Below are positions 49,363 through 59,569 of a stretch of 64,000 nt of DNA, piece after piece (within the stretch, counting starts at the first letter, position 1; each line of letters starts with the position of its first letter). Source of the DNA: Strigops habroptila (lineage: Eukaryota > Chordata > Aves > Psittaciformes > Psittacidae); the NCBI RefSeq assembly GCF_004027225.2, contig NC_044288.2, positions 2,014,719 through 2,078,718 of the forward strand. Reading direction: 5' to 3'. Both the position numbers and the translations under genes were made by a program. The notes under the pieces were generated by a model. It worked only from the letters and a program-made list of their open reading frames with translations, made no database searches and was not told where the DNA came from.

Positions 49363-52300
49363 ATGGCAGCTGATGAGAGGGACTACAACCTGACGGAGGA
49401 GCAGAAGGCGATCAAAGCCAAATACCCACCCCTCAACAAGAAGTATGAATGTGAGTGTCCGTGTGACAGAGCCATGGCGAGCGGGAGGAAGGGGAAGGAA
49501 AACAGCAGGAGCTGCTTTTTAGGCACGCATGGGGTTTCTTAATATGCCAGCATTGTGTGTTTAGATTGTGGGATGCATCCGGAGCTGAATTAATAGAAAT
49601 GAAAGATCTGCTGTTTATCACCAATACGTGCCTTTCTTGTCACGGGTGCTAAAGAAAGCATGATAAAAATAAATGAATTAAGTCTCACCTTGAAAACTTT
49701 CCCCTTTCAAGCTGTTCTTTAGCAAGGCAGGACATTTTTCTAATTTTCTTATATAGGAAGAGCCATTCAGGAGGATGTTGGTGTTCTTTGAGGTGTTTTC
49801 ACTCCTACATGGATTAATTCAAGATCATTATCTCTCCCTTTCCCTACCCCTGGAATGTCTTCTAAGAACATGTCAAGCCAGTGGGTGGCAGCCCAAGGGC
49901 TGGCTGAAGGCAGGAGCCCATTCAGTGTCTGAGTGCTTTCTATTTCAGTGGTGTCTGTCTGGAGGGACAGTGTCTGTTCCTGTTAGAATATGTATTTTTA
50001 GGATGCGTTCAGATCTCTGATAGCAGCACAGAAATACAGTGACGTACCACAATAGTCACGCTGCTTCCATAACTGGAAGAGGTTTTATTCTTCTTTTACA
50101 TCCACTGGAATTTGTTTGCTTTAGAGACCGTTGTTGAGAATCCATTAATAGTGTGTGAAGGATCTAACCAGCATCAGAACCTTTCAGTCAGTGATCATGG
50201 TGTGGCATTAATTTTACATGCCCAGTTAGCCCTGTTTCTGCCAACCTGGGATAATTTTGCATTTCTTTCATTCCTCTGAGTGAATATAAATGATGATCAT
50301 GTAAAACTTGATACCCACTTGGGATGTTAATCCCACCTTTTTAGTGAAGATTGCCTTCTACTTTGTATTTTTTTAAGTCTCGTTTTTGCATAATGGGTGG
50401 TTTTTGGGTGTGGACAGTTAAATTTCTTCACTGAGCTGGAAATATTTGCAGATCTCATCCTCTGCATGAATAATTTCCAGTCCTGCAGACTTCAGCAAAA
50501 CTCCTGGTTAAAGTTTTCTTTTCTTGCAGTTAACATGTAAAAGCCTGTTGTGTTACAAGAGCCATCCCTTGCACCCAGTGCTGTACACGAAGGGCACTGG
50601 CATCATTACATTAAACACTGGTTGTCTGCTTGGCAGAAATAATCCAAGATTCCACCTGTGCTTTTTCTAATCTACTTTAAAATAATCCCCATTTCACATC
50701 TGAAAATGAATGCAAAAAGTTCTTCTAACAACAGGATCTGATTTTGTGGGGTTTTTTAATCCTCATTTTTTAAATATGTTTGGTGATGTCATGCCTTCTC
50801 CTTTTCTTTCCCCCTCAGACCTGGATCACACAGCAGATGTGCAGTAAGTATGGGGGTTCTCAGTGGGACAACTGGATTATTTCTTCCACTACTTTAAGTC
50901 TGGAGTAACTGGAAGTCTGGCTGCAGATGTACACTTTATGGAACTATGAAATGACACATTCTGGGGTTTTTGATGGTCAATTTTGGTTTTGCTTTTGGGA
51001 GCATAGAATCAAGTTTGGTTTCCTCTATAGTGGAATATTCCTGCAGTTAAGGAATTGTAATATTCCTGATTAAGCCTCTGTTGCTTGGAAATGTCTTTTG
51101 AAATCCCCTTTTAATACCTTCTTTTTAAACCAAATTTCTTCTGAGTAGTTCACTTTTATAGACATAATCAACCATATTAGAAAAGAACTTTCTTGAGGTC
51201 TGATAACATTTATTTTCCATATTCTCCCGAGAAACTCTTCTCACAAACTGTCTGTAATCTGCCCAAATACATAGGTATAGAAAAGCAAGTACTTTTGTTC
51301 ATTCCTTTGCTCTGCATTAGTTCCCATGTTCCGATAACTCACCTACGCATTACTTTGGGATTTCTTTTCCCATTACAGTCTGGTGAATTATCCCATGTCT
51401 TTTTAGGCTACATGCCTGGGGAGACACTTTGGAAGAGGCCTTTGAGCAGTGTGTTATGGCCATGTTTGGCTACATGACTGATACAGAGACCGTGGAACCT
51501 GTGGATACAGTGGAGGTGGAGGCAGAAGGTAAGTGCTCCATTGGAACTCTATGAACCTGGAGGGAGAAAGGTACCAGAGTTTTACATGTAGTGTTGTTGC
51601 AGTTAATTGGAGTCTACTTAAGCATCACTAATCTGAATCTTCTAATAGAGCAGAAGCAGGACACCTGATGTGTAGTCTTAAAAATGTTTGGGCATTCTTG
51701 CCAGGAGTCAACTGACAATCCTCTCTGCTTCAACCCTGCAGGCCATGACATGTTGTCTCTTCTCTTCCACTTCTTGGATGAGTGGCTGTATAAATTCAGT
51801 GCTAATGAGTTCTTTATACCCAGGGTGAGTGTTCTGGTTTGATCTTTTTCCATTTGTAGGTTGAGGCTATTCTCTGATAATACCAGCTCTGAATTCAGTG
51901 TTGCTTTAGGAGAAAAAGGGACACAACAGATCACTTCAGCACAACACATGGAGAATTGAAAACACCAGGGCAGAAAGACTTGAGAAGCAAATTGTTAAGC
52001 TTCATTACCACAAACACCAATTTGCTATTACAGAGCTGCTATTGCATGGCTCTGCTGCCTTCACGTTCCACGTAGCAGTGTATCTCTTTGAGGCTGCTCA
52101 GATTCTCTGGGTTTAGATTCCATCTAAACAGTGGAATATAACCCTTGTAAATGGGATTTACTGAGAATTTGAGGCTGAAGGTTGAAGATGATACTGACAT
52201 GTTTCCCCTCTCACTTTTTCTGCAGGAGGTGAAAGTGCTTTACATTGACCGAATGCAATTCAAAATAAGATCGATTGGGTGAGCTTAAATGATGAGTTGA

Positions 52301-53090
52301 GTAATGAAAATGGTTACTGAAAACACACATACTGCCTTCAGAGTAACGCTCTGCAGTGCCATGATGTGCTGGACTTCACTGGTGCTTTCTAAAGAGTGGA
52401 TTGTGGGCTTCTCTTATTCCTTTGAGGCTTGAAATGATTTGAGGCTCGCTGTCCTATGCTCATCAATGAAACTGATTATAACATTTGGTAAATGCTACCA
52501 AAATTCCAACCACTTCTCTTCTTTTTGCCTTTAAAGGTGGGGAGAAGAGTTCTCTTTACCCAAACACCCTCAGGTATGCAGGTTCATCTGTACATCTTTC
52601 ACATTTTAGAGGTGGGATGGGGAGGTGTGGTGTCTTTTAAAGCAGACCTCCAAGTTCTCCAGAGATCTACTCTGATAGCAAGGCACCAAACTTAAGTATT
52701 GGCATGGGAAATGTTGATGTTGATGAGGTAAAAGGAGGATGAGGTAAAAGGAGGAATTTGTACTATTCAAGAGGCAGTAAAGTACGGGAAGAGTTACTTA
52801 TTCACTATTTGGCCTGGCCAAGCCCTTGCATTAGTGTGCCAACTTTCTTCTTCATCAGAACAAATACAGCTACAGCTTTTTGGGGAGGAAAAACTATTAA
52901 ACTGGATAGCATTTATAGAAGGTGATAAATACTGAGTATTGACATGAGCTGCTACACGGGATGTCATTTAGAATATCCATGCTTTTGTGTCTTCTCTCTT
53001 TAGGGCACAGAGGTCAAAGCCATAACTTACTCAGCCATGCAGATCTGTGAAGATGAAAAGCCAGAAGTCTTTGTCATCATTGATATTTAA
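49363..53090 (+). CDS. ZBTB8OS: Archease, tRNA-splicing ligase activator
   Basis: Archease is the cofactor that lets the RTCB tRNA ligase complex turn over, used in tRNA splicing and XBP1 mRNA splicing. Coding exons: 49363-49450, 50819-50843 (25 nt), 51407-51528, 51742-51824, 52226-52278, 52537-52573 (37 nt) and 53004-53090. The total is 495 nt, 164 residues against 167 in human. It reads MAADERDYNLTEEQKAIKAK, then LDHTADVQLHAWGDTLEEAF, with the acidic DHTADV motif of the family, LLFHFLDEWLYKFSANEFF, GWGEEFSLPKHPQGTEVKAI, and ends PEVFVIIDI before TAA. All introns are GT-AG and all phases agree. The start lacks two or three residues of the human N-terminus (QEEEDV there, ADE here). Upstream noncoding exon(s) probably lie in the RBBP4 CpG island. 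Confidence 0.97.
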
Positions 53091-53698
53091 AGCAAGAAAA
53101 GCGTGGTCCAGTGGATACTTGTCATTGGCTGGCAAAAGTCTCTTAAACTCTAATGCCCGTGGAAGTTACAAAGGAATTGGCCAACTAAAGTCACAAATTG
53201 AAGAGACTAACGCGGTTAATGTCAGCCTGTGTTTCGACTTGAGGATGGTGAGACAGAGAAATACCTGCATGCCAGGAAAAATAAGAACTAGCTGGGGTTT
53301 GGGGGGATGTTGAGAAGAAGAGAGAGAGTTATAGGGGCTGAGAGCCTCTCAGGAATGCTGGCAGTCAGCTTTTAAGGCTGACACATGTCTTAGGTGCTGT
53401 ATAAACTAAATAGAGAAATTAGCGGAGCTGCTAGCTAAAATACTGCCTTTTTGCAGGGTGGCAGGAGATCTGTTCAACTACATGATTTCATTTGTAGGTT
53501 TAAATGTTCTAATTCTGAGGTGCGATCCTTCCCCCATGTTATATATAAAGGGTCCAAAATCCTTGCAGTGGGTCAGATTTAATGTAGACAAATTTCGGGC
53601 AATTCAAAGGACAGTTAAACTATACTGATGGAAAACCAACCCACCACGCCTCTACCTTCAAAGGAAGTCATGCCAGCAGGTGGTGCTGAATTGCTGTA

Positions 53699-53704
53699 AA
53701 TAAA
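53699..53704 (+). terminator. ZBTB8OS: ZBTB8OS poly(A) signal AATAAA
   Basis: First canonical AATAAA after the ZBTB8OS stop (about 610 bases). A second lies at 54216-54221, so longer 3' UTRs are possible. Confidence 0.6.
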
Positions 53705-54469
53705 TTCCCACATGAAATGCTAAAGCATGTGACGATGTACATCGAATCCTAATGGCAAGTGTTATCTTGCTGTCATTACTAAAAAGTAGGCAGCTTTGCT
53801 GCCATTACAGAAAGGGATGCTCCAGCTTTTCAGGGGGGTTCACTCCCAACTATGTCTGGTGAAACCTCATTCTTTTAAAAAGCAGATGATTTGGATCAGC
53901 TTCCCTATGTTCCTTTAGAAAGGACAATACAATCCTTTCACGTCAAAGGATTATGGACTTCACTGCATCTAAATTAATCACAAATAATCAAAAGAGTGTT
54001 TTATTTTAAATCACAGGACGGCAAATGCTTGTTAAAGGTGAGCAGTGCATCAGGCTGTGCTCCTCTTTGAGAGTCAGTGCTGCAAGTACCTCGCCTCTGG
54101 AGGTAGTGTCTCATCTTTGTTATAAAGTCACCTTAAACACACATGACTTTATTTCCATATTGTGAAGATTAAGGACTAAAACCCCTTTTATTGTTTGAGA
54201 AAGCTTCAATGCTGAAATAAAACTTGGAACTGGGACAATTAATGAGTTGTGTGCGAGGAATTTTGGCCAGTGGAATTTTAACACCAATGAATTAAATGAG
54301 TGCTTTGCTCTCTGCTGAGGTGAGCAGACTTTTCTGCAAATAAGGATAATAGTATGCCTATTTAACACAAAAATAAGGATGATATTCACACTGGGGCGGG
54401 GATGAGGGGGTCCCTCCTCAGGAGGAGTCCTAGGACTCTCCACGTATGCCCTCTGTAACACACAGTGGT
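53705..54469. other. ZBTB8OS / ZBTB8A 3' interval
   Basis: Region beyond the ZBTB8OS poly(A) signal. Minus-strand AATAAA hexamers at 54192-54187, 54153-54148 and 54005-54000 could end a long ZBTB8A 3' UTR, and weaker ATTAAA sites (minus strand, about 55220 and 55259) could end a short one. No gene of its own was seen. Confidence 0.45.
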
Positions 54470-54850
54470 GCTGGGGAGGAAGGGGAAGGGCTGCACCCGC
54501 CTGCGGGCGCTGCTTGGAACGACCGGCCCAGGCGTTCCCTCAGCCCGCTGCACTCAGCGCCATGGCGGCCGCTGCCTGCTCCCCTCAGCCCGGCACAGCG
54601 CGGCTACCGCCCCTCAGCACCGGCTTTGACACCTCATTGGCTGGCCCGGGGTCAGGCGACTGGGATTGGCCAATCAGGCGTCGAGTTGCGGCGGCTTTGT
54701 TCTCCACAGCGGCTGCGGGGCTGAGGGGGCGCGGCGGGGAGCCCGTTCCTCCTGCCCAGCCCTCGAGAACGGGAAATCGATGTGGTTAAACTTTAACTTC
54801 GCACAAGCGCTGAGATGCCCTGTGGATCACAGGATGAGTACGGTAAAGTG
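54470..54850. promoter_or_regulatory. Orphan CpG island with CCAAT boxes
   Basis: GC- and CpG-rich block in otherwise AT-rich DNA, located between the 3' ends of two convergent genes. It has inverted CCAAT boxes at 54636-54640 and in the palindrome ATTGGCCAAT (54665-54674). On + strand a good donor, GTAAAGT, follows ATGAGTACG at about 54842. This looks like a promoter plus first exon, but no known gene of this neighbourhood should start here. Confidence 0.6.
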
Positions 54851-55300
54851 CTCTGCTTTCAGATACAGTGACTGGAACTTGCTAGAAAACCAGTCAGAAT
54901 TAACGAAGTAAACGTTAGTCACTTCTTTTCTTAAGATTTCTTAAGTACTTACTATAAAACAGACCTTAAATTCGCCGGGTTCCACTTGCACAGCCGTGGC
55001 AGTGACAGGTTTCAGCTGGCAGCACGTTCACCGAATGCCCTGTTCACTTTCATTATCAAAAGTTGCTCTGAGCAAGCCTCTGATGAAATCTAAAAACCAA
55101 TAAGTACTCTCTGGATGATATTTAGCAGTTCACTGTTGCATGTCTGTAAGTACATACCAACTCATTTATAGTCTGTATTTTGCTCCTCGTAACAGAACTG
55201 GAGCAATATTTCATTTTAATGAAAGTAATAACCCAGCATTAGTTGGTAGGACACGAGTAATTTAATCTTGACTACAACGCTAACAAATACACAAATAGAT

Positions 55301-58255
55301 CTACCTAAGATTTGGTTTCACCTTTTCATCTACCTCACCTGGAACATCGTCATTAACGTGGCGAACAACCAAATTATACGGTTCCTCCTCCACTGTCCCT
55401 TCATCCGATTTCTGTTCCTCCTCCAGAGCCCATTTGGGACGTTTGTTTCCCGTGGAGGAGATGGGGGAATGTTCTGCGTCCAAATCCTCGGGAATGCTGT
55501 CAAAATTGGCTTCTGCCAGACACTTGTGGCACAGTCTGTAGCGTCTTGTTCCTTGCTGAACCACACATCCCGTTAGTTCGGTTACGTGACGCTTGCATTT
55601 CCTGCAGATCAATTTGCCAGCTTGATGTATCTAAAGAGATTTAAAATCGGGGAAAACGTCAGCGTTTAGCCAAAAAAAAGTGTATTTTTTTTTTTAATTT
55701 ACCTTTTGTTTTTAGAAAAAGAAAATTCAACGAATCGGGTTTTTTTAAAAAATTAAATTGTAACTGGAATTTGCCAATTTAAACAACAAATAGTTAAAGT
55801 TGAGGTGCAGCTCTCCTGGGATTAGTTCTGGAAATGGCTGAGCAGCCGGTAGCAACAAAACCTTGTGGGTTTTCCAGACCAGATGCCGATGGAGGTGCCG
55901 TACCGTTTGGAAGTGGTTCCGTAAATGTTCCAGTCGGGTGAACCTCTTCCCACACACGTCACAAGGGTACGGACGCTCCCCCGTGTGACACCGAAGGTGC
56001 CGCTTCAGGTCCGCGCGGCGTTTCACTGTGTGTGTGCAGAACGGGCATTTGAACCGCATCCGAGGTAGGTCATCTGGGACAGAGAAACACGGAGTCAGTC
56101 ATTGTGTAGTAATTTGGTTGGTTTTCAGCTTAAATAAGTAATTCATGTTCAGCCTGGAGAAGACAAAGCTCCTTAAGGGGAGACCTTAGAGCAGCTCCAG
56201 TGCCTAAAGGGGCTTCAGGAAACCTGGAGAGGGGCTTTGGACAAGGGCCTGTAGGGACAGGACAAGGGGAATGGCTTTAACCTGCCAGAGGGGAGACCGA
56301 GCTGAGCTCTGAGGCAGAAGTTCTTCCCTGTGAGGGTGCTGAGGCGCTGGCACAGGGTGCCCAGAGAAGCTGTGGCTGCCCCATCCCTGGCAGTGTTCAA
56401 GGCCAGGTTGGACACAGGGGCTTGGAGCAACCTGCTCTAGTTGGAAGGTGTCCCTGCCCATAGCAGGGGGTTGGAGCTGGATGAGCTTTAAGCTCCCTTC
56501 CAACCCAAATAATTCTATGAGCCTCTGATTAATGTTCCCTTTGGTCTGTCACTAAATAGGAAACATCCCCAAATATCATCCCCCAAAGCCAGTATTTCTT
56601 ATGGAGCTTGTTAAACGGCCATTTCAGAGTGTTTTCTTTCTTACTCAGGGTATTCTGTAGAGACACAGATGATCATGACTACACAGCTATTATCTGTAGT
56701 CATCAGATCCGACTCTCCCATCAGCTAACCATTCACAGCTTGGACATTCTAACCTCTAATATAGTAGGATGCACAGAGTCTTAAAAATACACAATTATAA
56801 CGAAATACAGGTACATTTATTTTGGGCGTATGCTGTCAGTCGGGTGCTTTATGTAGCGTGGCCCATCGGCTGTGAAGTGGGAGCTGGTTTGGTCTGTCAG
56901 GGAACGCAGCATCCTGCCATGGACAGGACCCTCTCCTGTGACAGCCTGGCGCTGGATTTAGGCTGAAAGCCTCCATCACTGGCAGGCGTTGGGGATCTCA
57001 CAGGAGAAATTCAGGTCCCCAGGTCAGCTACAGCTCGTGAGGCTTCATTAACCACCACCTGTGTCCGGGTAATGTGCCACACATTGCTTTCATTTCATGG
57101 AACACCTGGGTCAAACTCTTTGGTTGCAATTCTCATGCCCTGCTCTGGCTCCAAAGTCTCAGGTGCTATAATTGAGGAGATAAAACAATCTGCAAGTCTA
57201 GGCATCGTTTGGGTTTTCATGCAGCCATACAAATTCTCTTCAAAAGATCATCTGAATTCTTCCAAATAAAGACAAACTTTGCAAAACTGTATTTTTTTAC
57301 CTTCATTCCAAGTACTCATTACTCCTAAAATCGTGGGCATTGAAGTGTATAGTTCCTCTGCCTTAAACTCCACGAACTCGGGCGTCCTTGACAGCTCTTG
57401 TTCCAGATGAGCAACAGACCACCTCTTCGGCCCCGCGTCCGATCCATCACGATACCCATAATCATGGTCAACATCATTCTCAGCATCAAATTCAACCTCG
57501 TCTCTCACACGGGAGATGTGGCCGGTGTCCGAGGCGCTGCCAGTGCCACCAGCCCGCTCGGCCTTGGTGGGTTTACACTGCGCAAAGTCACGGCTCTGAG
57601 CCAGGCCGAGGTGCTTGCGGCGCTTCCTCGCCGAGCCTGGCTTTCTGCCTCTCTTGGAGAGCTGCGTTTCTGCCCGCTGCAGGATCACCTGCGAGGACAG
57701 GCAGCTGCTGTAGCTGCTCCAGGAGTTCTCATTCGCCGCAGCAGCCTTTTCATCCGGGAGGGAGTAGGAGCGCCGAGGGTTGCTCTTCGCTTTCCTCCTT
57801 GAGCGATACAGGGTGGGACGGGCAGGGTCGTTGTTCGTGCTTTTGGCTGAAAGGCTGAGGTACCGATCCTTCTCCTTCTCATTAATGTCCAGGGAGGACT
57901 TAATGAATGTCTTACAGACATTCAGAATATCCGTCATCTGCAGATAGCTGGCAGCAGACATGACCTCGATCACATTCTGACCAGTTAATGCCAATATGCC
58001 CGAGTACACGAAATCCAGGATAACCATAAACGTCTCTGGAGAGAAGACCTCAAATGTGGCTACAGTCGGCTGGCTCGTCTCCTTCGAGCTCTGGGAGAGC
58101 AGCATCTTGAAATAGCCGCTGCTGGCAAAGAGCACATTGCGATGTGCTTTGAAGACCTTCCCCTCCACCAGGATATCACAGTCACAGAACAAGTCCTGCT
58201 TCCGCTGTTCGTTCAGCTGCTCCAAGAGGTGAAACTGATGGGAGGAAATCTCCAT
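55301..58255 (-). CDS. ZBTB8A: BTB/POZ zinc-finger protein ZBTB8A
   Basis: Transcriptional regulator of the BTB-zinc finger family. Minus-strand coding exons: 58255-57301, 56073-55904 and 55630-55301; 1455 nt, 484 residues (human about 441). It starts [20 protein letters not shown]; the BTB domain fills residues 1-120 ([37 protein letters not shown]). A Ser/Arg/Lys-rich linker with basic runs follows. The first C2H2 finger is C328-x2-C331-x12-H344-x3-H348. The second is C356-x2-C359-x12-H372-x4-H377, with its last histidine coded in the next exon. Two CxxC pairs (384/387 and 409/412) follow. The protein ends [11 protein letters not shown]. The paralogue ZBTB8B, which starts MEMQSY, is excluded by the N-terminus and fingers. 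Introns are GT-AG; exon 58280 starts 25 bases before the ATG. Confidence 0.96.
56150..56522 (+). mobile_element. CR1 LINE 3' fragment, longest here
   Basis: About 370 bases of CR1 3' end, + orientation, in a ZBTB8A intron between exons 56073-55904 and 58280-57301. It begins TTCAGCCTGGAGAAGACAAA, passes through GACAAGGGGAATGGCTTTAA and GTGAGGGTGCTGAGGCGCTG, and ends AACCCAAATAATTCTATGA with a degraded terminal repeat. It starts 77 bases from the acceptor of the zinc-finger exon. Confidence 0.93.
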
Positions 58256-58359
58256 GCCCGCGGGGAGCCAAAGGCTTGCTCTAGAGGAAAAGCAAGGGGA
58301 CCCGTGACAACCTAAACCAGCGGGGCTGAATGTTGTTATTAAAGAGATGGGTCTCTGTT

Positions 58360-59560
58360 TAAACTCGTGAATATCGTACGCGTTACCGATGTCCAGCGCT
58401 GGAAAGCCGCTTTGGCAGACGGCTGCCTACCGGAGCCTCCGGGCCGGGACCGGCTGCTGCGGGCGCAGCCTCTGCCACAGCGCATCGCGGCAGCAGCGGC
58501 GCCCCGGCGGGCGCAGCCCTCCCGGCCCGGGCTCGCCCGGCATTGGCGGAGGCCGCCGTCACTCACCCGCCCGCCCGGCCGCATTGGCCGCTCAGCCCTC
58601 GGCCGCCCGGGCCGCCCGGCGCCGCCGGACCCGCCCGCCGAAGCGCGGAGGCGCCTGGTGCCTGCGCGGGGTCCCTCCTGCCGCGGGCACCGCAGCGCCC
58701 GCGACCGCCGGTGCTGCGAGCGGATGTGCGCTGCCCTCCGCCGAGCGGAGCGGGGCAGGGCTCGGCTCCGCTCGGTTCGGCTGGGCTGGGTTGAGCGTGC
58801 AGCTCGGAGCCGCCCGCGGTACCGGAGCCCCGGCTGCCGCTCCGCCGGAGCTCCCCGCCAAGCTGCCGCCGCCGCCGCTCGGTGCCAGGCGCCCGGCGTG
58901 TCCCGAGCCGCGCCCGCCCCGGCTGCCCGCAGCCTCCCCGCGCCGCCGGCGCCCCTCCCGCCGCGCCCCCGCCGCCCGCTCCCGCGCAGCCCTTTGTTGC
59001 CGCGCCCGGTTCCTTCCAGCCGCGCCCGGGGCTGCAAATGGCGCCCGCGGAGGACGTCGCGCAGCCCGAGCCACGATCGGCTCCGCGGGGCCGCCGCGCA
59101 CGGACCCCGCAGCCCGCGGAGCCCGGAGCCGCCCCCGCAGCGGGGTCGCTACTCGCCGCCTTCAGCCCGGCGCCCGGCCCGACCTGTCGGTGTACAGCAC
59201 AACCGCCACTCACCGGGCGGGTCCTGCGGGCGGCTGCCGCTGAGCCGAGGGGAGCGGGCGGTGGGTGCGGGGTCCCCGGCCCCGCGTCGGGGCTGGCGGT
59301 GGCTGGAGGCGACGCGCCGGTCCCGCAGCCCCGAGAGCCCGAACGGGAGAGAAACAAAAGGTATTTGCTGACGTGGGCGTTGGACAGAGACGCCCGAGGG
59401 CCGGGGACACAGTTAAAGGGGCAACGCACCGATTGCCGGCGCAGCCCAGCGGCTGCCTCCGCCCGCCCGCCCGCCGCCGGGGCCGCTCGCCTCGCCCCGC
59501 ACCCACTCGCCGCCCGGGAGGCTGTTGCCTTCCGCGGACAATGCGGTGTTGCTGAGAAAG
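58360..59560. promoter_or_regulatory. ZBTB8A: CpG island, ZBTB8A promoter and 5' UTR
   Basis: Extremely CpG-rich 1.2-kb block directly upstream of the ZBTB8A start exon. CCAAT boxes on the gene's strand lie near 58541 and 58583. Minus-strand GTGAGTG donors near 58566 and 59213 could each end a noncoding first exon spliced to the acceptor at 58281. The long frames on both strands here reflect composition, not coding. Confidence 0.75.
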
Positions 59561-59569
59561 GCCAGTCCA

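Noticed and set aside
55745-55903. Possible extension of the ZBTB8A zinc-finger exon past 55904
   Set aside because: The frame continues only into intron; splicing at 55904 restores the last histidine of finger 2 (FQT then IHQAGK) as in human.
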